A stretch of DNA of 64,000 nt from Vagococcus vulneris (GTDB lineage Bacteria > Bacillota > Bacilli > Lactobacillales > Vagococcaceae): the NCBI RefSeq assembly GCF_003950515.1, contig NZ_NGJS01000001.1, positions 248,001 to 312,000 on the forward strand, written 5' to 3'. Positions 42,380 to 51,508 of this stretch are shown here, in pieces. The notes beneath the pieces are model-generated. The model did not search any database, had not been told where the DNA came from, and saw only the letters and a program-made list of their open reading frames with translations. Every line of letters starts with the position of its first letter. The first letter of the stretch is position 1. A program made the translations under genes and the position numbers.

Positions 42380-42575
42380 GAAAAAAGCACCTCCTTATGA
42401 GATGCTTTTATCGTACACTGACAGTTAATAATCTTCAAGGAAAATATTCCATTTTTGTTAATTCATTTCCAACCGTGACAACCGTATGACAGCAAAAACT
42501 TTTTTAAACAGTTAAATCACGCTTTTTTTGCTACTCAAAAATATTGATTTAATAGGCTTTTCACTTTGAAGCAAG
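42380..42575. other. Junction between conjugative element and lepA
   Basis: The 196-bp gap between the regulator gene and the end of lepA. It holds the regulator promoter and AT-rich sequence. No clear inverted or direct repeat marking an attachment site was found by eye. If the element ends here, the boundary cannot be placed to the base. Confidence 0.4.
42410..42438 (-). promoter_or_regulatory. Candidate promoter for the HTH regulator
   Basis: On the minus strand TTGAAG (-35), 17-bp spacer, TACGAT (-10). It lies about 30 bases upstream of the GTG. The ribosome binding site just after it (GGAGG) sits inside a short AAAGCA/TGCTTT hairpin. Confidence 0.5.
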
Positions 42576-44411
42576 CTATTTCGCGTTATCTTGTTCGTCC
42601 ATCTTCAGAACAGCCATAAAGGCTTCTTGCGGTACTTCGACCGATCCGATAGACTTCATGCGTTTTTTACCTTCTTTTTGCTTCTCTAATAATTTACGTT
42701 TACGAGAAACATCACCACCGTAACATTTAGCTAATACGTTTTTACGCAAGGCTTTAATATCAGTACGTGCCACGATTTTTGTCCCGATTGCTGCTTGAAT
42801 CGGCACTTCAAATTGTTGGCGTGGTATTAACTTACGCAATTTCTCTACAATCGCACGACCACGCTCGTAGGCAAACTCTTTATGGACAATAAAGCTTAAC
42901 GCATCAACCGTTTCAGCATTCAGTAAAATATCCATTTTCACTAAATTGCTTTGGCGGTAACCGATTAATTCATAATCAAATGACGCATAGCCTTTGGTAC
43001 TTGATTTTAGTTTATCGAAAAAGTCAAAAACAATTTCTGATAATGGTAAATTATAGACCACATTTACCCGATAATCATCAAGGTAATCCATTGTGACAAA
43101 TTCTCCACGTTTTCGTTGTGAAATTTCCATAACGGCACCGACATAGTCATTAGGTACCATAATCTGTGCTTTAACAAAAGGCTCTTCAACTGAAGCAATC
43201 GCACTTGGTTCTGGGAAATCTGCAGGATTATCAACTGTTATTTTTGTTCCGTCGGTTTTGTTAACATGATAGATAACTGATGGTGCTGTTGTGATTAAAT
43301 CTAAATTAAACTCGCGCTCCAAACGCTCTTGAATTACATCCATATGTAATAACCCTAAGAATCCACAACGGAAACCAAAGCCTAAAGCCTGTGACGTTTC
43401 AGCTTCAAACTCTAACGCTGAATCATTTAGCTGTAATTTTTCCAAAGCTTCACGCAAGTCGTTATATTTTGATGTATCAATTGGATAAAGTCCACAATAA
43501 ACCATCGGATTCATTCGGCGATATCCTTCTAATGCTTCTTTAGCTGGGTTGTCAGCTAGAGTAATCGTATCACCGACACGTGTATCAGAAATATTTTTGA
43601 TGCTTGCGGTCACATAACCAACGTCACCAACCATTAGCATTTCTCTCGGAACTGCTTTCGGTGAAAAGATGCCAACTTCGGCTACTTCATATTCTTTACC
43701 ATTACTCATCAATTGAATCTTGTCACCAGGTCTAATAACACCATCCATCACACGAACGTTAAGCACTACACCGCGATAAGCATCGTAAACCGAATCAAAA
43801 ATCAACGCTTTTAACGGAGATTCCAAATCACCCTCTGGTGCAGGGACATACTCGACAATTTGTTCTAGTATATCTTCAATACCGATACCTGCTTTTGCAC
43901 TGGCTAAGACCGCCTCGCTGGCATCAATACCAATAACATCTTCAATTTCTTTGCGAACTCGTTCCGGATCAGCTGCAGGTAAGTCAATTTTATTAATAAC
44001 TGGTAATATTTCTAAATCATTATCAACAGCTAGGTAGACGTTTGCAAGAGTCTGCGCTTCGATCCCTTGCGCCGCATCAACGACTAATATAGCACCTTCA
44101 CATGCTGCTAAACTTCGTGACACTTCATATGTAAAATCGACGTGCCCCGGTGTATCAATCAGGTGAAAAATATATTCTTTTCCATCTTTCGCATTATAAG
44201 CTAACTCAACGGCATTTAATTTAATAGTAATCCCGCGTTCTCTTTCTAAATCCATTGAATCCAATAATTGATCTTGCATTTCTCGATCAGAAACAGTTTC
44301 TGTTTGTTGTAAAATGCGATCGGCCAATGTAGATTTACCATGGTCAATATGTGCTATGATGGAGAAGTTACGAATAGACTCCTGTCTTTTTTTCATTTCT
44401 TCTAAATTCAT
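42576..44411 (-). CDS. lepA: Elongation factor 4 (LepA), ribosome back-translocase
   Basis: 611 residues from the ATG at 44411 (GGAG four bases ahead); the longer frame starting at 44423 lacks a better signal. The GTPase G1 motif AHIDHGKST, the G3 DTPGHVDF and the NKID G4 motif are intact. Translation-factor domains and the LepA-specific C-terminal domain ([23 protein letters not shown]) follow. It moves the ribosome one step back on stalled mRNA and aids recovery. Single-copy housekeeping gene marking the chromosome side of the window. Confidence 0.98.
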   Translation of the reverse strand: MNLEEMKKRQESIRNFSIIAHIDHGKSTLADRILQQTETVSDREMQDQLLDSMDLERERGITIKLNAVELAYNAKDGKEYIFHLIDTPGHVDFTYEVSRSLAACEGAILVVDAAQGIEAQTLANVYLAVDNDLEILPVINKIDLPAADPERVRKEIEDVIGIDASEAVLASAKAGIGIEDILEQIVEYVPAPEGDLESPLKALIFDSVYDAYRGVVLNVRVMDGVIRPGDKIQLMSNGKEYEVAEVGIFSPKAVPREMLMVGDVGYVTASIKNISDTRVGDTITLADNPAKEALEGYRRMNPMVYCGLYPIDTSKYNDLREALEKLQLNDSALEFEAETSQALGFGFRCGFLGLLHMDVIQERLEREFNLDLITTAPSVIYHVNKTDGTKITVDNPADFPEPSAIASVEEPFVKAQIMVPNDYVGAVMEISQRKRGEFVTMDYLDDYRVNVVYNLPLSEIVFDFFDKLKSSTKGYASFDYELIGYRQSNLVKMDILLNAETVDALSFIVHKEFAYERGRAIVEKLRKLIPRQQFEVPIQAAIGTKIVARTDIKALRKNVLAKCYGGDVSRKRKLLEKQKEGKKRMKSIGSVEVPQEAFMAVLKMDEQDNAK

Positions 44412-44446
44412 TGTACTCCTCACTTTCTATTCAATCAGCATTTCTA

Positions 44447-44475
44447 ATTATAGCAACCTTTTGTGCCTTTTTAAA
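44447..44475 (-). promoter_or_regulatory. lepA promoter
   Basis: On the minus strand TTTAAA, 17-bp spacer, TATAAT, about 40 bases upstream of the lepA start. Confidence 0.7.
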
Positions 44476-44496
44476 GTATTTTCATACTTAGTTTGA

Positions 44497-44502
44497 TATA
44501 AT
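44497..44502 (+). promoter_or_regulatory. -10 box of the acetyltransferase promoter
   Basis: A consensus TATAAT lies 32 bases before the start at 44535. No good -35 box was seen. It is divergent from the lepA promoter. Confidence 0.5.
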
Positions 44503-44534
44503 AAACTATGAATAAACTATTAGGAGTTTTAATT

Positions 44535-45758
44535 ATGAATGGTGAAGACGTCAAAAAGGTACTGACTTTAAAGAAAGTGGAACTCAAGTATTTAAAACAA
44601 TTTAACGAACTACTACGATATGTTTTCCAAGTAACTGACTCAGACTTAGAAGAAGGCGGTTATGAGGATGAATCTGAGATTATCCGTGCAAAACGACCGG
44701 TTCTTCGTGAAGCTGACGTATTCGGTTGGTTTAACGAAGAGGATAAACTCATCTCACAAATTGCGATTTATCCATGTGAAGTGAATATCCATGATACAAT
44801 TTATGATATGGCCGGTGTCACAGGTGTAGGTACCTACCCTGAATATGCGAATCGCGGCTTAATGAATGATCTAATCATCATTGCTCTTAAAAAAATGCGT
44901 GAAAATCGACAATTTATTTCCTATCTATATCCCTACAGTATTCCATACTATCGCCGTAAAGGTTGGGAAATCATGTCTGATAAAATTGCATTTGAAATCA
45001 AAGACTCCCAACTACCAAAACGTGTTGATGTGCCTGGTCGTGTCGAGCGAGAATCAATTTTTCATGATGATGTTTATAATGTCTATAATGTTTTTTCTGA
45101 GCAAAATCATGGGGCAATGATTCGAAAAGATTTAAATTGGGAAGAATATTGGCGTTGGGAAAAAGAAGAAGAAAGAACTGCTGCAATTTACTACAACAAA
45201 GATGGTGAACCGCAAGGATTTTGTTTTTATTGGATTGCTGAAGAGGTTTTCCATATTAAAGAAATGGTTTATCTCAACCAAGAAGCCCGTTTAGGTTTAT
45301 GGAATTTTGTATCAGCTCATTTTTCAATGGTAGAATTTGTTAAAGGAACAACCTATAAGAATGAACCGATTGCTTTTCTTTTTGAGGATAGTGAAATAAA
45401 GGAAATTATCGAGCCATACTTCATGGCACGAATTGTTGATGTTGAAGAGTTCATAAAAAAATACCCTTTTATCACCACTGGAAAGCCATTCCATTTCATT
45501 GTTGAAGATGAACTTGCAGAGTGGAACAATCGTATCTTCAGCTTATTATGGGACGAAAACGATGAATTAACCATTACAAACGAACCAATTGGAAATCCAG
45601 TCTATGTTGATATCCAAACCCTAACCGCTCTATTTATGAGTTATAAGCGTCCTTCTTATTTATATAGAATTGAACGGTTAAAAACAGATAAAGAAACATT
45701 ACGAACTCTAGAAAGAATTATCCCCGATCAAGAAGCTTATTTTAGCGATTACTTTTAA
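44535..45758 (+). CDS. Eis-like GNAT acetyltransferase
   Basis: About 407 residues from the ATG at 44535, eight bases after TTAGGAG; the ORF itself opens at 44508 but has no signal there. The N-terminal GNAT region contains the acetyl-CoA-binding pattern VTGVGTYPEYANRGLMNDLI, the second half a second GNAT-like fold and a C-terminal sterol-carrier-like domain. This is the Eis (Acetyltransf_9 plus SCP2) layout. Known relatives acetylate lysines or aminoglycosides; the substrate here is unknown. Divergent from lepA. Confidence 0.85.
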   Translation: MNGEDVKKVLTLKKVELKYLKQFNELLRYVFQVTDSDLEEGGYEDESEIIRAKRPVLREADVFGWFNEEDKLISQIAIYPCEVNIHDTIYDMAGVTGVGTYPEYANRGLMNDLIIIALKKMRENRQFISYLYPYSIPYYRRKGWEIMSDKIAFEIKDSQLPKRVDVPGRVERESIFHDDVYNVYNVFSEQNHGAMIRKDLNWEEYWRWEKEEERTAAIYYNKDGEPQGFCFYWIAEEVFHIKEMVYLNQEARLGLWNFVSAHFSMVEFVKGTTYKNEPIAFLFEDSEIKEIIEPYFMARIVDVEEFIKKYPFITTGKPFHFIVEDELAEWNNRIFSLLWDENDELTITNEPIGNPVYVDIQTLTALFMSYKRPSYLYRIERLKTDKETLRTLERIIPDQEAYFSDYF

Positions 45759-45764
45759 AAAAAG

Positions 45765-45788
45765 CACTCCAACCGGAGTGTTTTTTTA
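45765..45788. terminator. Bidirectional terminator
   Basis: CACTCC-AACC-GGAGTG followed by TTTTTTT on the plus strand, with a run of As on the other side. It serves the acetyltransferase gene and the convergent dehydrogenase gene. Confidence 0.9.
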
Positions 45789-45789
45789 T

Positions 45790-46554
45790 TTATTTAATTG
45801 TATACCCACCATCTATAACCATATTTTCCCCAGTCATTAAATTTGAAGCATCTGCAGCTAAGAACAAAGCACAAGCAGCCACTTCATCCGGATAGCCAAA
45901 ACGACCTATTGGTATTTCTTTTTTCATATCGTCGCCAACTTTACCAGACCAGGCTTTTTTACCAAGTTCAGTCATCACTATCGTTGGTGAAATACTATTC
46001 ACATTGATATTGAACTGCGCCCATTCGTAAGCTAAGACTTTTGTCATTGATAAAATGGCACCCTTGCTTGCAGCATACGCAACATGATTATCCAACGCTA
46101 CTAGCGCTGCTTGTGATGCCATATTAATAATTTTACCTCCATGATTGGCAATCATCGTTTTACCGATAGCCTGAGCCGTCAAAAAACTACCTTTTACATT
46201 AATATCAAAAGTTTTGTCCCAAGCAGGTTCTGCTAAATTTTCAGCATCGTCTAAAAAGCAGACACCCGCCGAGTTAACTAAAACATCAATTTTATTATAC
46301 ACTTTAATTGTTTCAGCAACTGCTCGTTCAACTTGATCCTTTTGCGTCACATCAACAGTTAAACCAATAGCTGATTTACCATATTTATCTTGTGCCATAG
46401 CATTAGTGCGTTCATTAACATCAAAAATCACTACACGTGCACCTTTTTTTATAAAAATCTCAGTAATTGCTTCTCCAATGCCGCTCAAACCACCAGTAAT
46501 TACAGCAACTTTGTCGTTTAACCCAAAGTTAATATCAAATTTTTGATAATCCAT
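45790..46554 (-). CDS. Short-chain dehydrogenase/reductase (GolD-like)
   Basis: A 254-residue NAD(P)-dependent enzyme. The nucleotide-binding motif TGGLSGIG is near the N-terminus, the NSAG motif in the middle, and the catalytic YAASK tetrad at about residue 157. The segment ending in FDVNERT marks NAD preference. Length and sequence suggest the polyol dehydrogenase branch (GolD/D-threitol dehydrogenase-like), but the substrate is not established. It has an AAGGAG ribosome binding site and ends in the bidirectional terminator. Confidence 0.85.
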   Translation of the reverse strand: MDYQKFDINFGLNDKVAVITGGLSGIGEAITEIFIKKGARVVIFDVNERTNAMAQDKYGKSAIGLTVDVTQKDQVERAVAETIKVYNKIDVLVNSAGVCFLDDAENLAEPAWDKTFDINVKGSFLTAQAIGKTMIANHGGKIINMASQAALVALDNHVAYAASKGAILSMTKVLAYEWAQFNINVNSISPTIVMTELGKKAWSGKVGDDMKKEIPIGRFGYPDEVAACALFLAADASNLMTGENMVIDGGYTIK

Positions 46555-46633
46555 TCAGACATCTCCTTAGTCATTAAATTGTCAAAATACATAATAATCG
46601 TAACATATTGTCTTTTTTTGTCAAAATATTAGG

Positions 46634-46672
46634 GTAAAAAAAGAAGTTAAAGAATAGATATTCTTTAACTTC
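46634..46672 (-). terminator. typA terminator
   Basis: GAAGTTAAAGAA and TTCTTTAACTTC form a perfect 12-bp stem with a six-base loop, followed on the minus strand by TTTTTTT. Confidence 0.9.
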
Positions 46673-46681
46673 TTCGGCTGA

Positions 46682-48523
46682 TTAGTTAGAAGCAGTTTTT
46701 TTCTTTTTCGCTGCTTTTTCACGCTCAGATTTATTTAAAATTTGTTTTCTTAAACGAATACTTTCAGGTGTTACTTCACAGTATTCATCATCATTTAAAA
46801 ACTGTAATGATTCTTCTAATGTCAGAATTTTTGGTTTCTTAATAACTGAAGTTTGATCTTTTGTAGCAGAACGAACGTTAGTCATTTGTTTAGCTTTTGT
46901 AATATTAACACCTAAGTCATTTTCACGGCTGTTTTGACCAACTATCATTCCTTCATAGACTTCAGTACCTGGCTCAACGTATACAGTTCCACGTTCTTCA
47001 ATACTCATGATTGAATATGTAGTTGCTTTACCTTGATCAATTGATACTAAAGCACCATTACGACGACCAGTAGATAAACCAGAAATAACTGGTAAGTATG
47101 AATCAAACGTATGATTCATAATACCATAACCGCGTGTTAATGACATAAACTCTGTCGAGTAACCGATTAAACCTCTAGCAGGTGCTAAGAAGATTAAACG
47201 TACTTGACCATTACCATTATTAATCATGTCTTGCATCTCTGCTTTACGTTGTCCTAATGACTCAATAACGCCCCCCATATATTCTTCAGGAGTATCGATT
47301 TGAACAAGTTCAAATGGTTCACATAAAGTTCCGTCTACTTCACGGTAGATAACACTTGGACGAGATACTTGTAGTTCAAAGCCTTCACGGCGCATATTTT
47401 CAATCAAAATTGATAAATGTAGCTCGCCACGACCAGAAACAATCCATTTATCCGGTGATTCAGTTGGTTCAACTTTTAATGATACATCTGTTTGTAACTG
47501 AGATTGTAAACGCTCTTCAATCTTACGTGCCGTTACATATTTACCTTCACGGCCAGCAAATGGTGAATTATTTACTAAAAATGTCATTTGTAAAGTAGGT
47601 TCATCAATGTGCAGAATTGGTAAAGCATCTTGATGGTCAACAGGTGTTACTGTTTCCCCAACAAAAATATCTTCCATACCAGACAAAGCAATTAAATCGC
47701 CTGCTTTAGCTTCTTGAATTTCAACTCGATCCAATCCCAAGAAACCTAAAATTTTAGTTACACGGAATTTTTTAACTTCACCATCTAATTTCATTAAGGC
47801 AACTTGGTCACCGACTTTGATAGTACCTCGGAAAACTCGACCGATTCCGATACGTCCGACGTAATCATTATAATCTAATAATGATACTTGGAATTGTAAA
47901 GGTTCATCGCTATTATCAACTGGTGCTGGAATATGTTCAAGAATAGCATCCATGATATAGCCCATTGTATGTTCTTGATTTGCTGGATCATCTGATAAAC
48001 TTGATGTCCCATTTACCGCAGCAGCGTATACGACTGGGAATTCAAGCTGATCATCGTTTGCTCCTAATTCGATAAACAGTTCTAATACTTCATCAACAAC
48101 TTCCGCTGGACGAGCTGTTGGTTTATCAATTTTATTAACAACCACGATTGGAGTTAATTTTTGTTCTAATGCTTTTTTCAATACAAAACGTGTTTGAGGC
48201 ATTGTTCCTTCGTAAGCATCAACAACTAAAACAACCCCATCAACCATTTTCATGATACGCTCAACTTCGCCCCCGAAATCGGCATGTCCAGGTGTATCTA
48301 AGATATTGATATGTTTGCCGTTATAGTTAATAGCTGTATTTTTAGCTAGGATTGTAATTCCACGCTCTTTTTCAATATCACCAGAGTCCATGGCACGCTC
48401 TTGTAATTGGGTATGACCGTTTAATGTTTCTGATTGTTTTAGCAATTCATCAACCAAAGTTGTTTTACCGTGGTCAACGTGGGCAATAATTGCAACGTTA
48501 CGAATATCATTTCTTAATTTCAC
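46682..48523 (-). CDS. typA: GTP-binding ribosome-associated factor TypA/BipA
   Basis: A 613-residue translational GTPase starting at GTG after GAGGAG. The G1 [10 protein letters not shown]2 GITI and G3 [16 protein letters not shown] are all present, then translation-factor domains 2 and 3 and the C-terminal domain, with the [15 protein letters not shown] segment typical of BipA. It acts on ribosomes under stress and in assembly. The tail is Lys-rich ([16 protein letters not shown]). Its terminator lies just downstream. Confidence 0.97.
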   Translation of the reverse strand: MKLRNDIRNVAIIAHVDHGKTTLVDELLKQSETLNGHTQLQERAMDSGDIEKERGITILAKNTAINYNGKHINILDTPGHADFGGEVERIMKMVDGVVLVVDAYEGTMPQTRFVLKKALEQKLTPIVVVNKIDKPTARPAEVVDEVLELFIELGANDDQLEFPVVYAAAVNGTSSLSDDPANQEHTMGYIMDAILEHIPAPVDNSDEPLQFQVSLLDYNDYVGRIGIGRVFRGTIKVGDQVALMKLDGEVKKFRVTKILGFLGLDRVEIQEAKAGDLIALSGMEDIFVGETVTPVDHQDALPILHIDEPTLQMTFLVNNSPFAGREGKYVTARKIEERLQSQLQTDVSLKVEPTESPDKWIVSGRGELHLSILIENMRREGFELQVSRPSVIYREVDGTLCEPFELVQIDTPEEYMGGVIESLGQRKAEMQDMINNGNGQVRLIFLAPARGLIGYSTEFMSLTRGYGIMNHTFDSYLPVISGLSTGRRNGALVSIDQGKATTYSIMSIEERGTVYVEPGTEVYEGMIVGQNSRENDLGVNITKAKQMTNVRSATKDQTSVIKKPKILTLEESLQFLNDDEYCEVTPESIRLRKQILNKSEREKAAKKKKTASN

Positions 48524-48651
48524 TATTTAATCTCCTCACTATTTTACCTCATAAAATGTATCTCTACATTTACTTCGAAAATTTACCGACTGTTTATTAT
48601 AACAAAAATAAAGCCTGAAAAAAAGGGAAAAGTTTTCAAACTCTTAAAAAA

Positions 48652-49422
48652 TTAAAAAATTCGCTCTTTAATTGATTGATATGCAGATGGTGTGGCAACC
48701 ACAAAATAACTTCTTTCGCCTAAAATATCATAGCCGTCACTTGTTAAATTGGAATACTTTAATCCCAAAGGTTTTGCTAAAGCAATCCCTGCTGCATAAT
48801 CCCAAGGTGCTAAATTTGAAAGGTAGGCACACTGTTTGCCCAAAATAACATTGATAAAATCCAGACCTGCACAGCCTAAAATTCTTGTTGCTACAGATTC
48901 TAAACAGATGTCTTTCGTACCGTGGATATTATTGGCAAACATGAAACGGTTTGTAGCTGTCACACCATCACCTAGTGTTTGGTTCTCAACTGAGTTAATC
49001 TTTTTATCATTACAAAAAACACCGACATTTACGCCGCCAAAAAGAAAACGATCAGCCATAACATCATAAATAAAACCTAAAACTGGTTGTCCTTCATCAA
49101 AGATACCTATCATGATACAAAAGTTTTCACCCTGTTTTACAAAATTCATCGTACCGTCAATCGGATCAATCACCCACAAACGCCCAACTGTAGACTTGAC
49201 TTGATCACCCAAGCCTTCTTCACCGATTATGTGATCTTTAGGATAGTGTTTTCTAATTTTTTCAGTTAACAGCTTTTCGGTTGCCTTATCGACACTGGTT
49301 ACAATATCTGAACGTCCAGATTTTTCTTCTACACTAAAACCTTTTTTCAATTCAGCTTTTACAAATTCTCCTGCCTCTAAAATCCAGCTTTTCACTTGAT
49401 TCATTAATTCCATATCTTTCAT
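48652..49422 (-). CDS. Inositol monophosphatase family protein
   Basis: A 256-residue metal-dependent phosphatase. Motif 1 is GEEGLGD, motif 2 the DPIDGTMNFV signature, and motif 3 WDYAAGIAL, which give the metal and phosphate ligands of the family. Members hydrolyse inositol or sugar phosphates or related compounds (SuhB, CysQ); the substrate here is open. It starts just after the small UPF0223 gene, so the two are co-transcribed. Confidence 0.9.
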   Translation of the reverse strand: MKDMELMNQVKSWILEAGEFVKAELKKGFSVEEKSGRSDIVTSVDKATEKLLTEKIRKHYPKDHIIGEEGLGDQVKSTVGRLWVIDPIDGTMNFVKQGENFCIMIGIFDEGQPVLGFIYDVMADRFLFGGVNVGVFCNDKKINSVENQTLGDGVTATNRFMFANNIHGTKDICLESVATRILGCAGLDFINVILGKQCAYLSNLAPWDYAAGIALAKPLGLKYSNLTSDGYDILGERSYFVVATPSAYQSIKERIF

Positions 49423-49423
49423 T

Positions 49424-49708
49424 TTACCCGCGCTCCTTTATCCTTAATACACCAGTCTTTTGTGCTCTTGCGGATTTTACTGTTCGATAAAGTGAATAAC
49501 CTGTCAATTCTTCAAATTCATTTCCGAGCTGACGTTCTTCACCAATACTTTTAACAATATCTTTAAAATTCTTATACACACCAAGGAAATCTTCTGCCGT
49601 TACTCTCTTTGTATATGTTTGTTCTAATATCTCCCACATCGCCATCACAGTAACAATTTCTTGTGTTGACCATTCTGGATTTAATGGGTAACTAAAATTT
49701 TCCTTCAT
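49424..49708 (-). CDS. UPF0223 family protein (YktA-like)
   Basis: A 94-residue protein that matches the UPF0223 pattern: FSYPLNPEWSTQEIVTVM at the N-terminus and LTGYSLYRTVKSARAQ near the C-terminus. Found next to the inositol-monophosphatase-family gene in other Firmicutes (B. subtilis yktA/yktC). Function unknown. It overlaps the gap to the phosphatase by only one base. Confidence 0.85.
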   Translation of the reverse strand: MKENFSYPLNPEWSTQEIVTVMAMWEILEQTYTKRVTAEDFLGVYKNFKDIVKSIGEERQLGNEFEELTGYSLYRTVKSARAQKTGVLRIKERG

Positions 49709-50118
49709 TGATTCACCTACATTTTCTTCATTAACTAAATTGTAACAAATATTAGTTGTGTTGCAAACTTTTGTTTTACTTAAAAAGATTGTAGACCCAG
49801 TAACTAAAAAAGATATTAACTACAAAAAATATACTTTACGAAAAATGTTATAAGAAAATTACCAGTAATATCACTTCTCTTTAAAATATCACAATAAAGA
49901 TAAAATTATACATCGTATTTGCTTTAATCTTACTCCTTTAATTGCATTTAAAAATTTAAATAAATCGAACATTAATAATAATTTTTTAAATACAGAATAT
50001 CGTAAGTATACTAGTAATATCAAAGCGTTTTTAAAATTAAAACTAAATCAATTTATAACGGCTTTTATTTTTAATAATGTTAAAATAATATAAATAATAT
50101 TAAATAGGAGGTTGAGTT
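49709..50118. other. Intergenic region, no gene
   Basis: About 410 bases, very AT-rich. It contains the start region of the two flanking transcription units. The bases just before 50119 hold AAAATAATATAAAT promoter-like sequence. No gene, repeat or structured RNA was recognised. Confidence 0.5.
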
Positions 50119-50394
50119 TTGGATTGGTTTCTTGAATTAGATAGTGAAGAACAAGTATTTATTAAAAAATTTTTAATGGCTTCTAGATCCCTTAAAAATT
50201 TGGCAAGTGAATATCATGTTAGTTATCTCACTGTTAGATTAAGACTAGATTGTTTAATTGAAAAAATAAAAATTTCAGATTCAAAAAAAGATTCATTTGA
50301 AATAAAAATCATGCAAATGGTGATAGAAGAAAAAATTACTTTTGATATTGCTAAAGAAATTCTTAAAAACTACAAGGAAAATTCTTATGACTAA
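50119..50394 (+). CDS. DUF2089-like small regulator
   Basis: A 91-residue protein that starts at a TTG with AGGAGG eight bases before it. It fits the DUF2089 pattern: FIKKFLMASRSLKNLASEYHVSYLTVRLRLDCLIEKI, a helix-turn-helix-like segment. It overlaps the next gene by eight bases, giving translational coupling. Probably a transcription regulator of the small operon. Confidence 0.75.
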   Translation: MDWFLELDSEEQVFIKKFLMASRSLKNLASEYHVSYLTVRLRLDCLIEKIKISDSKKDSFEIKIMQMVIEEKITFDIAKEILKNYKENSYD

Positions 50395-50605
50395 TTTAAT
50401 TGAAATATTAATAGTCATTGGTGTCGTTGTTTTTCAAACGTTTGCAGGGTATATTGGAAATAAATATCTCGGCAGTTTTTTACCAGGTTTATTTATGATC
50501 TTTATTCTCTATGTGATTGTGTCTGGTAATTTTACGCTTAGAGATATTCTTATGCTTCCTTTTGGATTTCTAACATTAATTGGAATTTACACAGGAGTGC
50601 GATAA
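50387..50605 (+). CDS. Small membrane protein
   Basis: Seventy-two residues from the ATG at 50387, which has AAGGA upstream. Two or three hydrophobic segments cover most of it (IEILIVIGVVVFQTFAGYIGN, FLPGLFMIFILYVIV, MLPFGFLTLIGIYTGV). It is coupled to the DUF2089-like gene. No family is recognised. Confidence 0.7.
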   Translation: MTNLIEILIVIGVVVFQTFAGYIGNKYLGSFLPGLFMIFILYVIVSGNFTLRDILMLPFGFLTLIGIYTGVR

Positions 50606-50776
50606 TCCAAAAATATAAAATAAAAAAAGAAATGGATAAATTGAAAGCCAAAGACAGATTAGATCAATAACTTTCGCTTAATATCGTTCATTATTTTAGA
50701 ACTAAGGGTCAAATTTTTTATACTCTACATTAATACTGACGGGATAACCAGTAAAAAAACAAATAAGGAGAGGTTT

Positions 50777-51211
50777 ATGATTAGCTTGAATTTAATAAAT
50801 CATTTTTTTAATCCAAGAAATATTATTAAAGAGGAACAGAATGAAGAATATGAAGGGGTTATTTTTGAAAAGGACAATCTCAAATACAGAAGCCGTTTAG
50901 CTAAAAAAACAACTAAAAAAAACGGCTACTTTGTTGTATTTTGGGAAAAAGACGAATTCAAAAAAAATAAAGCCTATTCTTTCGAAAATGCTCCTGACTT
51001 TACTTTAGTATGGATTGCCGATCAAAATAGAAAAGGGTTATTTAAATTCCCTAAAAAGATTTTATTAGACAAAAAGATATTAAGAAATGATAACCAAAAA
51101 GGAAAAATGGGGATTAGAGTTTACACAAATTGGGATACAGATTTAAATACAACTGCAAAAAAAACACAAGACTGGCAAAAAGATTATTTTACAGAACTCA
51201 GTCAACTGTAG
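50777..51211 (+). CDS. mepB: MepB family protein
   Basis: A 144-residue protein with AAGGAG upstream. It matches the MepB pattern: QNEEYEGVIFEKDNLKYRSRLAKKT near the N-terminus, GYFVVFWEKDE in the centre, FKFPKKILLDK, then GKMGIRVYTNWDTDLNTTAKKTQDWQKDYF. MepB was named beside the multidrug efflux gene mepA in Staphylococcus; its own function is unknown. A strong terminator follows. Confidence 0.85.
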   Translation: MISLNLINHFFNPRNIIKEEQNEEYEGVIFEKDNLKYRSRLAKKTTKKNGYFVVFWEKDEFKKNKAYSFENAPDFTLVWIADQNRKGLFKFPKKILLDKKILRNDNQKGKMGIRVYTNWDTDLNTTAKKTQDWQKDYFTELSQL

Positions 51212-51235
51212 AAAAATAAAAGACCACTCATGAGT

Positions 51236-51276
51236 AGTCTAAAAAGCCTTGCACATTCAGCAAGGCTTTTTAGACT
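51236..51276. terminator. Perfect 17-bp inverted repeat, bidirectional terminator
   Basis: AGTCTAAAAAGCCTTGC, loop ACATTCA, and its exact reverse complement. The A and T runs inside the arms give a T-tract on either strand. It ends mepB and the leftward two-component operon. Confidence 0.9.
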
Positions 51277-51485
51277 ATTCAAAATATTGTAGGATAATTT
51301 CACCAGTTTGTGCATCAATTTATGTTTCTTTTTTTAAAATCAACACCCAATATATAATACCTAGCATACTTCGTTAGATGATGAAAAAGTCTCTTGGATT
51401 ATTTTAATAATATTATTTGAATTATGCGTATGTTCATTATCAAATTCCGCTTTTATATTCTTTGACAGCTCAAGTTTTAATTATT
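51275..51485 (-). pseudogene. Decayed PepSY-domain gene
   Basis: Directly downstream of the sensor kinase, the minus strand keeps a recognisable but broken frame: KNIKAEFDNEHTHNSNNIIKIIQETF, then a stop and frame break, then KKET-stop-IDAQTGEIILQYFE. The last element is the PepSY ending (IDAxTGEI). No signal peptide or ribosome binding site remains. In related organisms PepSY lipoproteins often follow two-component genes. This is a remnant of such a gene. Confidence 0.5.
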
Positions 51486-51508
51486 GATACCCACTGAACC
51501 CAAGTTTT

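Noticed and set aside
1-42575. Integrase, recombinase or tRNA attachment gene
   Set aside because: None of the reading frames carries a tyrosine or serine recombinase motif that I can see, and no tRNA was recognised.
50630-50670. Small ORF after the membrane gene (about 12 codons, MDKLKAKDRLDQ)
   Set aside because: Too short to support as a gene; it may be a remnant but nothing confirms it.
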